DNA of 18,122 nt from Clostridia bacterium (GTDB lineage: Bacteria > Bacillota > Clostridia > Oscillospirales > CAG-272): NCBI GenBank assembly GCA_024408015.1, contig JAKSVJ010000004.1:1-18122 (forward strand), in the 5' to 3' direction. The position numbers and the translations under genes were made by a program. Below are positions 1 to 6,429 of this stretch, piece by piece; the stretch's first letter is position 1, and each line of letters begins with the position of its first letter. The notes under the pieces were generated by a model, which had not been told where the DNA came from, did not search any database, and worked only from the letters and a program-made list of their open reading frames with translations.

Positions 1-1427
1 ATACCTGTAGGAGCAAATACTTTGAGTTCTTTAGCAGCGCCTGTGTAAGAAGTAACTACTGAGTAAGCATCGCCGTTAACGAGAAGCTTATCGCCATCCC
101 AGTTAGTAGCGTTGTCACTAACTCTTCTAAGTGTGCTGCTTGAAGCTGCAGCAGCTGAGTATGATGTCCAACCTACAGCTGTGAGACCGTTAGCATCGTT
201 AGCTGTTGTTTCAGCTGTTGTACCGATGTATGTATCAGCTACAACTGAATTAGCAATTGCGAAGCTATCGATAACTTCAGCGAATGTAGCTACGCCATCA
301 ACGTATTTTCTGTAATCTTTGCTGATGCATTTAACTGTGATAGCAGAACCGAGTTCAACAGCAAGTGAAAGGTTAACTGTTGTATCTGTTGTGCCGATTG
401 CTTTTCTTACGAGTGAGCAGAATTCAGCAACTGTAAGTGTGTATACATCGCCATTCTGGATATTTGTAAGAGTTACGATTGCATCAGGATCCTTCTCGTC
501 AATTCTACCGTCTGTCTTGAGAACCTTGTAGTTGAGGAGAGAATCATACTTTGCACCAGATGTGAGAGCGTCATATCTGAAGAAAGAAGCATAGTTACCT
601 GAGCTATTGCTATAAAGTGGTGTGTCAATCATTGTGCTATTGTTGCCACTGTAGTAGTAGTCAGATTTGTAGTGAAGTGGAAGGTTTGTTACAACAAGTT
701 TGATTGTTGTGTTAACAGAATCACTGCTGTAGAACCAAGCACCAAGGTCAACACCGAGATTTGTGAGGTGGATCTTGTTTGTGTTAACGAGTACTTTGTA
801 TTCGTTATCTGTGTAACCAGCTACGTGATATACACCGTTCATTGCTTTGTAAAGCAACCAAGCAGCTTCGCCCTTTGTAAGTTCATAGTCAGGGTCGATT
901 GTGCCAGTAGCTTCAAGGAAAGCACTGTCCATACAATCTGTTGCAACGTTAGCAACGTGCATATAGCTATATGCCCAGTCGCTTGTGTCAACGAGATCCT
1001 GGTAACCCATCATTCTTACGATAACTGCACATGCTTCAGCAAGTTTTACAACGTTGTGAGGTCCGAATGTGCCATCTCCGTAACCATTGATGAATTCACG
1101 GTTAACTGCGTAACCAATAGCACCCTTGTGGTCACTATCAGAAACGTCTGTGAATGTAGAAGTTGCTACTGTCTCATACTTGTGTGAATTCCAAGCGGAT
1201 TCAACAAGCTGGTGAGATTCAATCTTAGCAGCCCATGTAACGAACTCGTCTCTTGTAACAGGTTCGTCACCTTTTTCACCGATACTTGTAATCTTGTTAG
1301 AATCAAGATAGTTGATAGCAGCCTGATACCAAGCTGTTTCTGTACCAGCGAAAATGCCTACTGCAGCACTTGTCAATACGAATGTAAGAGCAATAACTAC
1401 AGCAAGAATTTTTGTGAAGTTCTTCAT
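1..1427 (-). CDS. SLH-domain secreted surface protein (N-terminal part, runs off left edge)
   Basis: The reverse strand is open from an ATG at 1427 to the window edge (475 codons, no stop), so the C-terminus is missing. Residues 1-28 form a signal peptide: MKNFTK, a hydrophobic run, then GIFA|G. Three S-layer-homology repeats follow at about 31-75, 91-142 (the clearest, with FTDV and INGYGDGTFGP) and 150-198 (ending ELTKGEAAWLLYKAMNG). SLH repeats anchor proteins to pyruvylated secondary cell-wall polymer. The region after residue 200 is Thr/Ser/Asn/Ala-rich with no domain I recognise. An AGGAGG ribosome site at 1440-1445 lies 12 bases upstream of the start. By eye the codons favour C-ending Asn, Leu and Thr codons more than most neighbours, as in highly expressed genes, so this may be an abundant surface-layer protein. 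Substrate or enzymatic role cannot be told from this half. Confidence 0.9.
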   Translation of the reverse strand, partial: MKNFTKILAVVIALTFVLTSAAVGIFAGTETAWYQAAINYLDSNKITSIGEKGDEPVTRDEFVTWAAKIESHQLVESAWNSHKYETVATSTFTDVSDSDHKGAIGYAVNREFINGYGDGTFGPHNVVKLAEACAVIVRMMGYQDLVDTSDWAYSYMHVANVATDCMDSAFLEATGTIDPDYELTKGEAAWLLYKAMNGVYHVAGYTDNEYKVLVNTNKIHLTNLGVDLGAWFYSSDSVNTTIKLVVTNLPLHYKSDYYYSGNNSTMIDTPLYSNSSGNYASFFRYDALTSGAKYDSLLNYKVLKTDGRIDEKDPDAIVTLTNIQNGDVYTLTVAEFCSLVRKAIGTTDTTVNLSLAVELGSAITVKCISKDYRKYVDGVATFAEVIDSFAIANSVVADTYIGTTAETTANDANGLTAVGWTSYSAAAASSSTLRRVSDNATNWDGDKLLVNGDAYSVVTSYTGAAKELKVFAPTG

Positions 1428-1458
1428 AATAAAAGTCTTCCTCCTATAATATTTTTGG

Positions 1459-1494
1459 GGTGATTACGGGCGCAATGCGCCCAAAGATAATCCC
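1459..1494 (-). promoter_or_regulatory. 5'-terminal stem-loop in the SLH gene leader
   Basis: The leader holds a perfect 6-bp GC stem (GGGCGC at 1468-1473, GCGCCC at 1477-1482, three-base loop). It is nested in an outer GATTA/TAATC pairing (1462-1466 with 1488-1492) that extends with two more G-C pairs around a bulged base. There is no T-run, so it does not look like a terminator. The expected transcription start is near 1496, which places the structure at the very 5' end of the mRNA. 5' hairpins of this kind are known to stabilise abundant bacterial mRNAs. That role here is inference. Confidence 0.6.
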
Positions 1495-1502
1495 GTGCGA
1501 TT

Positions 1503-1531
1503 ATAATACTACAACAAGATTTTTTCTTCAA
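1503..1531 (-). promoter_or_regulatory. Promoter of the SLH protein gene
   Basis: Read on the minus strand: -35 TTGAAG (1526-1531), a 17-base spacer, and -10 TATTAT (1503-1508). It lies about 75 bases upstream of the start codon. It fits a vegetative sigma-A promoter with a short structured leader. Confidence 0.6.
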
Positions 1532-1545
1532 TACAAAAAACCCTT

Positions 1546-1584
1546 TTGTAACAAACTTGTAACATTGGAAAAATCCTTGTAACA
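1546..1584. repeat. Three direct copies of TTGTAACA upstream of the SLH promoter
   Basis: The octamer TTGTAACA occurs at 1546-1553, 1557-1564 and 1577-1584, all in the same orientation, with steps of 11 and 20 bases (about one and two helix turns). The nearest copy ends 15 bases upstream of the -35 box. On the coding strand of the SLH gene the boxes read TGTTACAA. The arrangement suggests a cooperatively bound activator or repressor on one face of the DNA. The binding protein is unknown. Confidence 0.55.
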
Positions 1585-1619
1585 CAAAGACTTTTCAATT
1601 TTCATTTACATTGTCTTTA

Positions 1620-1643
1620 TATACGTGTATGCGTACGCGTATA
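1620..1643. repeat. 24-bp imperfect palindrome between the Lrp-family gene and the SLH promoter
   Basis: Arms TATACG and CGTATA border a 24-base dyad in which 20 of 24 positions are symmetric. The centre is rich in GTACGC-type alternation. It lies between the regulator's terminator and the TTGTAACA boxes. It could be an operator, but nothing in the window identifies its ligand. Confidence 0.35.
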
Positions 1644-1657
1644 TAATAAGGAAGAAA

Positions 1658-1698
1658 AAACACGAAAAACCCTTGTGTCACAAGACTTTTTCGTGTTT
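1658..1698 (-). terminator. Intrinsic terminator of the Lrp/AsnC-family gene
   Basis: A 12-bp stem (1658-1669 with 1687-1698, AAACACGAAAAA and its complement) continues past a two-base internal loop into CTTGTG/CACAAG (1672-1677, 1679-1684). On the minus strand it is followed by a T-run (rc of 1655-1660). A run of T also follows on the plus strand, so it is structurally bidirectional. It starts about 43 bases past the regulator's stop codon. Confidence 0.8.
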
Positions 1699-1740
1699 GT
1701 TTTTTAAATAAATTTTTCTTAATTTGCGAAATTATTTGTT

Positions 1741-2229
1741 TTACTTTAAAATTTCTTCCAAATTTGCAAATGTTTCTTGTTTGATTGTATTTAATACAAT
1801 GCTTGTTTTTGTCTGGATTGTGCTATCTGCTGTTTGAAGTTCACCTAACAATTTTTCAAGATTATTCATTGTAGAAGTGTATACTTTCATAATAAACATA
1901 CTGGTACCTGTTACAGAATGACATTCAACCACTTCTGGATGTGTCTCTACGAATTTCTTAGTCTTCGCCAAAGCGTCAAGGTAGCTTTGATCACCTGTAC
2001 TAATTTCTACAAATGCACATACATCAAGACCAACCTGGCTTGTATCCAAAATCAAACTATATTGTTTGATTACACCGGACTTTTCCAACTTTTTGATTCT
2101 ATCTATAATAGCGGATACACTCATTCCAAGGTCTGCAGCTATAGTAGAAGCATTTGTTCTACAATTCTCTCTTAAATATGTAATTATCTTTATATCAATT
2201 TCATCAATTTTCTTTCCAATATGACTCAT
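1741..2229 (-). CDS. Lrp/AsnC-family transcriptional regulator
   Basis: A 162-residue protein of usual family length. Residues 8-60 are the AsnC-type winged helix-turn-helix (IDEIDIKIITYLREN, then a recognition segment near MSVSAIIDRIKKLEKSGVI), which binds DNA. Residues 69-145 are the RAM/Lrp effector domain, with CAFVEIS, HPEVVECHSVTGTSMFIMKV and a closing SIVLNTIK strand. Family members form octamers and sense amino acids. The usual G-D-Y/A-D stretch that helps form the effector site reads GTSMF (108-112), so its ligand may be unusual. The ATG is preceded by AAGGGGTG at good spacing. The gene is transcribed alone from its own promoter and closed by a strong terminator. It lies upstream of the SLH gene on the same strand and diverges from galK, either of which could be a target. 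Confidence 0.92.
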   Translation of the reverse strand: MSHIGKKIDEIDIKIITYLRENCRTNASTIAADLGMSVSAIIDRIKKLEKSGVIKQYSLILDTSQVGLDVCAFVEISTGDQSYLDALAKTKKFVETHPEVVECHSVTGTSMFIMKVYTSTMNNLEKLLGELQTADSTIQTKTSIVLNTIKQETFANLEEILK

Positions 2230-2244
2230 GTTTTCACCCCTTGT

Positions 2245-2287
2245 CGTATTCTACGTACATTTTAGCATAATTTTTTCAAATTGTAAA
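2245..2287 (-). promoter_or_regulatory. Promoter of the Lrp/AsnC-family gene with a small dyad
   Basis: Minus-strand -35 TTTACA (2282-2287), 17-base spacer, -10 TAAAAT (2259-2264). Just downstream of the -10 is a short dyad, CGTA-3-TACG (2245-2255), which is a possible autoregulatory site. The promoter is a good match. The dyad is short and could be chance. Confidence 0.55.
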
Positions 2288-2366
2288 GAAATTATTGAAA
2301 CATTTTCGGTTATTATTTCGTTCTTTCTTAAAATTTTCTTTTTTGACCGTTCGGCATTCGTTTTTG

Positions 2367-2395
2367 TTGATTAAAATAAGTAATGATAGTATAAT
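2367..2395 (+). promoter_or_regulatory. Promoter of galK
   Basis: TTGATT (2367-2372), 17-base spacer, TATAAT (2390-2395), followed by a GGAGGGG ribosome site (2414-2420) eight bases before the start codon. Confidence 0.7.
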
Positions 2396-2428
2396 GTTGT
2401 ATAGTTTTTAAACGGAGGGGTAATTAAT

Positions 2429-3691
2429 ATGTTCGATATTATTAAATTTACCAATGCAAACAGTGAATATTTAAGTGCCATTTATGGTGAAAATAAACTT
2501 AAAATGACTAATAGAATCCAAGACGCTGTAGTTGAATTTTCTAAACTATACGGAAGCGATGATAACATAACAGTTTTTTCAGTTGCTGGTCGTAGCGAAA
2601 TTTGTGGAAATCACACTGATCACAACTTTGGCGAAGTTTTTGCTGCATCTATTGACCTTGATATTATAGCAATCGCTAGAAAAAACAACTCAAATACAAT
2701 CAACCTTAAGAGTAAGGGCTTCAATCCAGATATTGTAGATATTACAAAACTTGATGTTGTTGACTCTGACAAAGGAAGAAGCCAGTCTCTTATTAGAGGT
2801 GTTTGTGACGGATTTGTAAGAAATGGCCACAAAATATGTGGTTTTGATTGCTATACTACTTCAAATGTATTTGCTGGTTCCGGATTATCTTCTTCAGCTG
2901 CTTTTGAAGTAATGATAGGAAATATTCTAAATCATTTTGAAAATGAAGGAAAAATCGACTATCTCGAAGTTTCTAAAATAGCACAATATGCTGAGAATGT
3001 TCACTTTGGCAAGCCAAGTGGTTTAATGGATCAAGTTGCATGTGCTGCGGGTGGCTTTGTTCACATTGATTTTGCCGATCCTAACAATACAATTTGCGAT
3101 AGAATTCCTTTTGATATTGAAAAAAAGGGATATGCACTTTGTATTGTGTCAACCGGTGGTTCTCATGCTGATCTAACTGATGATTATGCCTCAGTCCCAG
3201 CGGAAATGAAGAAAATTGCTGAATATTTCGGCAAAAAAGTGCTTCGTGAAGTTTCAAAAGATGATGTTATTAAAAACATCCCAACACTTCGCAATTTTGC
3301 AAGTGATAGAGCAATTCTAAGAGCTATTCATTTCTACAACGAAAACGAAAGAGTAGAGAGAATGAAGGATGTTCTTGAAAACAACAATATGGATGATTTT
3401 CTTGCTATCATCAATGAATCCGGACTTTCTAGTTGTACATATCTACAAAACTATTTTTCATCAAAATCACCAACAGAACAGGGTATTACATTAGCCTGTG
3501 CTGTAGCCAAAGAAATCTTGGCCGGAAAGGGTGCTGTTAGAGTACATGGTGGTGGTTTTGCTGGAACAATTCAAGCTTTCGTTCCAAAGAAATGTCTTGA
3601 TGAATTCAAGGACAAGATGTCTGAATTGTTTGGTAAAGACTCAGTAACTGTTCTCACAGTGCGTCCATATGGTGCTTTGAAGTTTAATTAA
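2429..3691 (+). CDS. galK: Galactokinase-family GHMP kinase
   Basis: A 420-residue GHMP-superfamily kinase that would phosphorylate galactose at C1 with ATP, the first Leloir step, in the cytoplasm. The three family motifs are visible: the sugar-binding signature GRSEICGNHTDHN (54-66), the ATP-binding loop GSGLSSSAA (150-158), and the C-terminal glycine motif VHGGGFAGT (372-380). The likely catalytic Asp is in GLMDQ (D201). The signature differs from the classical GEHTDY form: Asn61 replaces the Glu that in characterised galactokinases contacts the sugar. I recall similar GNHTDH forms in gut Clostridia, but substrate specificity is inferred. The ATG follows a strong GGAGGGG site. The gene overlaps walJ by one base (TAATG) and lies near a GH27 alpha-galactosidase, supporting a role in galactoside use. 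No galT or galE is present in the window. Confidence 0.85.
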   Translation: MFDIIKFTNANSEYLSAIYGENKLKMTNRIQDAVVEFSKLYGSDDNITVFSVAGRSEICGNHTDHNFGEVFAASIDLDIIAIARKNNSNTINLKSKGFNPDIVDITKLDVVDSDKGRSQSLIRGVCDGFVRNGHKICGFDCYTTSNVFAGSGLSSSAAFEVMIGNILNHFENEGKIDYLEVSKIAQYAENVHFGKPSGLMDQVACAAGGFVHIDFADPNNTICDRIPFDIEKKGYALCIVSTGGSHADLTDDYASVPAEMKKIAEYFGKKVLREVSKDDVIKNIPTLRNFASDRAILRAIHFYNENERVERMKDVLENNNMDDFLAIINESGLSSCTYLQNYFSSKSPTEQGITLACAVAKEILAGKGAVRVHGGGFAGTIQAFVPKKCLDEFKDKMSELFGKDSVTVLTVRPYGALKFN

Positions 3692-4452
3692 TGATATTTT
3701 GTACATTATATTCCAGTTCTTCAGGCAATAGTTTTCTTTTTAGTGATGGTGATACTTCAATTTTGTTTGATGCTGGCGTCAGCATGAAAAAAATCAGCGA
3801 GGCTTTGTCAAAATTCAATCTAAGCTTTGATGATATCTCTGCTATTTTCGTTTCGCATGAACACACTGATCACACAAAAGCACTTGAAGCAATCTCAAAA
3901 AAGTACTCTATTCCAATTCACGCAAAGTATAGATGCGGAAAAGAAATTGCAAGTACTGGCAGTCCAAAACTGTTGAGCAATTTATATCTTCACGAGTCTG
4001 ATTATTCAGTAACCATCGGAAAATACACCATTTCATCATTCAAAACTCCACACGATTCAAATGATTCTGCAGGGTATACAATTATTGGTAATTGCCATAA
4101 ATATGGTATCGCTACAGACTGTGGTTGCTTAAATGATGTGGTAATCCAAAATCTTATTGGTTCAGATGCTGTTATCATTGAAGCTAATCATGATGTTTCT
4201 ATGCTAAAAAATGGACCTTATCCTGAATTTTTAAAATCCAGGATATTGTCGGATTATGGGCATTTATCTAATGAAAACTGTGCAAAACTGGCTCAAAAGT
4301 TATATGAAGGTGGTACTAAAAACTTTATTTTAGCTCATTTATCAAAACAAAATAACTTACCATCACTTGCACTAAAAGCAGTAAAAGCGAGTTTGCCTAT
4401 AGATGCAAAAGTTGTAGTAGCTTCACCTGACGAAATAACTACGATTATATAA
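3691..4452 (+). CDS. walJ: YycJ/WalJ-like metallo-beta-lactamase-fold exonuclease
   Basis: A 253-residue metallo-beta-lactamase-fold protein of the YycJ/WalJ group. Visible landmarks are the N-terminal LYSSSSGNS (6-14), the metal-binding SHEHTDH (55-61), H121 in TPHDS, D143 in ATDCG, NHD with H167, GHLSNE with H191, and H216 in LAHLSKQNN. These cover the metal ligands of the family. Characterised YycJ acts as a 5' exonuclease on double-stranded DNA and has been linked to mismatch repair. In Bacillus the gene sits near rlmH in the WalKR neighbourhood, and here rlmH is about 1.5 kb downstream. Translation is coupled to galK by a one-base stop/start overlap, so the two are probably co-transcribed and end at the terminator at 4455-4480. 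Pairing with a galactokinase is probably incidental. Confidence 0.85.
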   Translation: MIFCTLYSSSSGNSFLFSDGDTSILFDAGVSMKKISEALSKFNLSFDDISAIFVSHEHTDHTKALEAISKKYSIPIHAKYRCGKEIASTGSPKLLSNLYLHESDYSVTIGKYTISSFKTPHDSNDSAGYTIIGNCHKYGIATDCGCLNDVVIQNLIGSDAVIIEANHDVSMLKNGPYPEFLKSRILSDYGHLSNENCAKLAQKLYEGGTKNFILAHLSKQNNLPSLALKAVKASLPIDAKVVVASPDEITTII

Positions 4453-4454
4453 AG

Positions 4455-4480
4455 AAAACCGGTCAAACGACCGGTTTTTT
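4455..4480. terminator. Bidirectional terminator between convergent operons
   Basis: A 7-bp stem ACCGGTC/GACCGGT (4458-4464, 4469-4475) with loop AAAC is flanked by an A-run (4455-4458) and a T-run (4475-4480). It can therefore end both the galK-walJ transcript and the opposing alpha-galactosidase transcript. The minus-strand gene's stop codon starts two bases away. Confidence 0.88.
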
Positions 4481-4481
4481 A

Positions 4482-4670
4482 TCATTTAAATAGGGTGCAA
4501 CCCATTTTTTTAAAATGTTCAATCTTCTTTTTAATATCTTCTGGTGTTATTTTGAACTCCTTTGAAAAACAGTCTATACATAAGCATTCTTCCGCCTCTC
4601 TATAAACCATTCTCCTATATATTCCGATCTCATCAGAAGTTAACTCTCGATTGCAATTTTTGCAGTCCAT
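4482..4670 (-). CDS. Small four-cysteine (zinc-ribbon-like) hypothetical protein
   Basis: A 62-residue protein beginning MDCKNCNREL, with paired cysteines C3-x2-C6 and C31-x2-C34 (plus C29 and C57), spaced as in small zinc ribbons. A charged helical region (EDIKKKIEHFKKMG) follows. I do not recognise a named family and assign no function. Its ATG starts two bases after the stop codon of the alpha-galactosidase gene and lacks a strong ribosome site of its own, so translation is probably coupled. No signal peptide or membrane segment is present. The clean ORF, the cysteine pattern and the position before a terminator argue that it is real. A DNA- or protein-binding role is possible but is only inference. 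Confidence 0.72.
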   Translation of the reverse strand: MDCKNCNRELTSDEIGIYRRMVYREAEECLCIDCFSKEFKITPEDIKKKIEHFKKMGCTLFK

Positions 4671-4672
4671 GT

Positions 4673-5806
4673 CTACATTTTTACCAATTTACCAGTGTAT
4701 ACTTTACAATCAACACCCTCTGTTAAATCAGCACGAATATAGTCGTTGAATCTTCCTATTTTTTCACCTGTAAAGCAGTCAGTAAGTTCAAATCCATATC
4801 CATATTGTTGTGTTAATCCGATTTCAGCAAGTGATAAGAAGCTGCTATCTGGTTTGTTATATGGTTTAAAGAAACCAATAGCGAATTCATGATTAGAAAG
4901 ATATCTAAATGCAATGATTGTATCGGCACTGCCTTTTATGTCGTGACAGAAAATTGGTCCTCTAGCTTCTTCATCTTGGTTAATTCTAATCAAATTCTTG
5001 TTTGTAACTAGTTTTAGTGTTTTTTCATCCACATTTCTTACGTCACAACCAAGCATAAGAGGTGACATAAACATAGCCCACAAAGCAAAGTGATATTTAT
5101 ATTCACTCTCTGTACAACCAGAAGCAACACCTACGTTGCCATTTCCTTTCATGCCACAAATCAACATATCAATGTCGTTAAAGCAGCCAGGAGCTGAATA
5201 TCCGAGATTTGGCATTTGGCTCTTTGATAGCCTATTTACTGATTCAAAGGAGTCAAAAATGTCGCCTGTGGAACGATACAGATGTCCACCAGTTTGACGA
5301 GCCCATTCCCAAACATTTTCTTTACCCCAGTTACACATTGAGAACAAAATCTCACGTTTACATGAACGGAGTGCGAGTGACATAGTGTTATATGAGACTC
5401 TTCCAGACCAATCTGGGTGATAGCAGTTGTCATATTTAAGGAAATCCACACCATTTTTTTCGAAGAATTTAGCATCTTGGAACTCATGGTTCATACTTCC
5501 TGGATAATCGGCACATGTTCTTGTACCACAGCATGAATACATACCGAATTTTAAGCCCTTTGAATGAACATAATCAGCTACATCTTTCATTCCATTAGGG
5601 AATTTCTTGTGATCTGCAACCAAATTTCCGTTCTTATCTCTTTCTTTTTCGCTCCAACAGTCGTCAATAACTAGATATTTATATCCAGCTGCCTTAAATC
5701 CACGATCAACCATTGCGTCTGCTGTTTCTTTAATTAAATCAGCACTAATATTTTCTCCAAAAGTGTTCCAGGAATTCCATCCCATAGGTGGTGTATTTGC
5801 TAACAT
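4673..5806 (-). CDS. Intracellular GH27 alpha-galactosidase
   Basis: A 377-residue glycoside hydrolase family 27 protein with a (beta/alpha)8 barrel followed by a C-terminal beta domain from about residue 285. It starts with the family opening PPMGWNSWNTFG (6-17). Visible active-site parts are IDDCW (48-51) and the nucleophile D126 in FLKYDNC. The acid/base is probably D182 in RSTGDI, aligned with D231 of human alpha-galactosidase A. NDIDML (210-215) corresponds to the NDPDML segment. It would hydrolyse terminal alpha-1,6-galactose from melibiose- or raffinose-type sugars. There is no signal peptide, so it is probably cytoplasmic and needs imported substrate. No transporter is nearby. The ATG follows GAGGT (5814-5818). 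The promoter carries an unusual inverted repeat, suggesting dedicated control. Specificity within GH27 (for example beta-arabinopyranosidase) is not settled by sequence. Confidence 0.92.
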   Translation of the reverse strand: MLANTPPMGWNSWNTFGENISADLIKETADAMVDRGFKAAGYKYLVIDDCWSEKERDKNGNLVADHKKFPNGMKDVADYVHSKGLKFGMYSCCGTRTCADYPGSMNHEFQDAKFFEKNGVDFLKYDNCYHPDWSGRVSYNTMSLALRSCKREILFSMCNWGKENVWEWARQTGGHLYRSTGDIFDSFESVNRLSKSQMPNLGYSAPGCFNDIDMLICGMKGNGNVGVASGCTESEYKYHFALWAMFMSPLMLGCDVRNVDEKTLKLVTNKNLIRINQDEEARGPIFCHDIKGSADTIIAFRYLSNHEFAIGFFKPYNKPDSSFLSLAEIGLTQQYGYGFELTDCFTGEKIGRFNDYIRADLTEGVDCKVYTGKLVKM

Positions 5807-5834
5807 AAAAATTACCTCATAATCATAATATTTG

Positions 5835-5870
5835 CACTCAAATTGTATCCATTTTTTCTTTGAGTGTCAA
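5835..5870 (-). promoter_or_regulatory. Alpha-galactosidase promoter with embedded perfect inverted repeat
   Basis: Minus strand: consensus -35 TTGACA (5865-5870), 17-base spacer, -10 TACAAT (5842-5847). The octamers CACTCAAA (5835-5842) and TTTGAGTG (5859-5866) are perfect inverted repeats. They are 24 bases centre to centre, and each overlaps the edge of a core promoter element. A protein bound here would block RNA polymerase, so an operator for a sugar-responsive repressor is the simplest reading. No matching copy is seen at the galK promoter. Confidence 0.68.
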
Positions 5871-5888
5871 TGTTTTCTTGCATTTTTA

Positions 5889-5918
5889 TTGATTTTTTCT
5901 ACTACTTCGTTGTATAAT
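5889..5918 (+). promoter_or_regulatory. Promoter of the rlmH-mnmG-rsmG operon
   Basis: TTGATT (5889-5894), 18-base spacer, TATAAT (5913-5918), followed by GGAGGTG (5931-5937). It diverges from the alpha-galactosidase promoter, and the two -35 boxes are about 18 bases apart. Confidence 0.65.
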
Positions 5919-5943
5919 TGTTATTCGATTGGAGGTGTATTTT

Positions 5944-6420
5944 TTGCAAGTTACAATAATATATGTCGGCAATATTAAAGACAAGTATTTGTCGGAAGCT
6001 GTTAGTGAATATGAAAAGCGTTTAAAAGCATATTGCCAGTTAAATCAAATTGAGTTAAAAGAAGAAAAATTACCCGAAAATCCATCAAATCAAGAAATTC
6101 AAAACGCTTTAAAAAAAGAAGGTTCGAAAATTATACAAAATTTTTCCAACAAGGCTTACAAAATTGCTTTGTGCGTTGAAGGAACCATTATTTCGAGTGA
6201 AGAATTTGCTAAGAAAATCGAAACTATTAAGGATTCTTTTGCAAATATTACATTTGTAATCGGTGGCCCATACGGACTCTCGGATGAGGTCAAAAATGCT
6301 TGTGATTACAAGCTTTCCATTTCAAAAATGACTTTTACTCATAGAATGGCTAGAGTGCTTCTGTTAGAGCAGATATATCGAGCAATGAATATATCCAATG
6401 GTGGCAAATATCATAAATAA
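5944..6420 (+). CDS. rlmH: RlmH, 23S rRNA pseudouridine-1915 N3-methyltransferase
   Basis: A SPOUT-class methyltransferase that uses SAM to methylate pseudouridine 1915 in helix 69 of 23S rRNA on assembled ribosomes. I chose the TTG at 5944 as start. It gives MQVTIIYVGNIKDKYL, the usual beginning of the family, and 158 residues, close to the standard length of about 159. It also places GGAGGTG (5931-5937) at normal distance. The in-frame TTG at 5929 would begin before the ribosome site. The cofactor loop FVIGGPYGLSDEV lies in the second half, and the C-terminus is strongly conserved (MTFTHRMARVLLLEQIYRA, ending NGGKYHK). It is followed 9 bases later by mnmG. Confidence 0.95.
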   Translation: MQVTIIYVGNIKDKYLSEAVSEYEKRLKAYCQLNQIELKEEKLPENPSNQEIQNALKKEGSKIIQNFSNKAYKIALCVEGTIISSEEFAKKIETIKDSFANITFVIGGPYGLSDEVKNACDYKLSISKMTFTHRMARVLLLEQIYRAMNISNGGKYHK

Positions 6421-6429
6421 GGAAATAAT

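Noticed and set aside
672..1187. Cysteine-rich 171-residue plus-strand open frame, with neighbouring plus-strand frames at 112-531 and 1212-1463
   Set aside because: They lie antisense to the SLH gene, whose reverse-strand frame has a signal peptide, SLH repeats, a ribosome site and a promoter. The Cys-rich composition is an artefact of reading its codons backwards.
5929..6420. Longer rlmH beginning at TTG 5929
   Set aside because: That start overlaps the GGAGG ribosome site and adds five residues not seen in the family. TTG 5944 is properly spaced.
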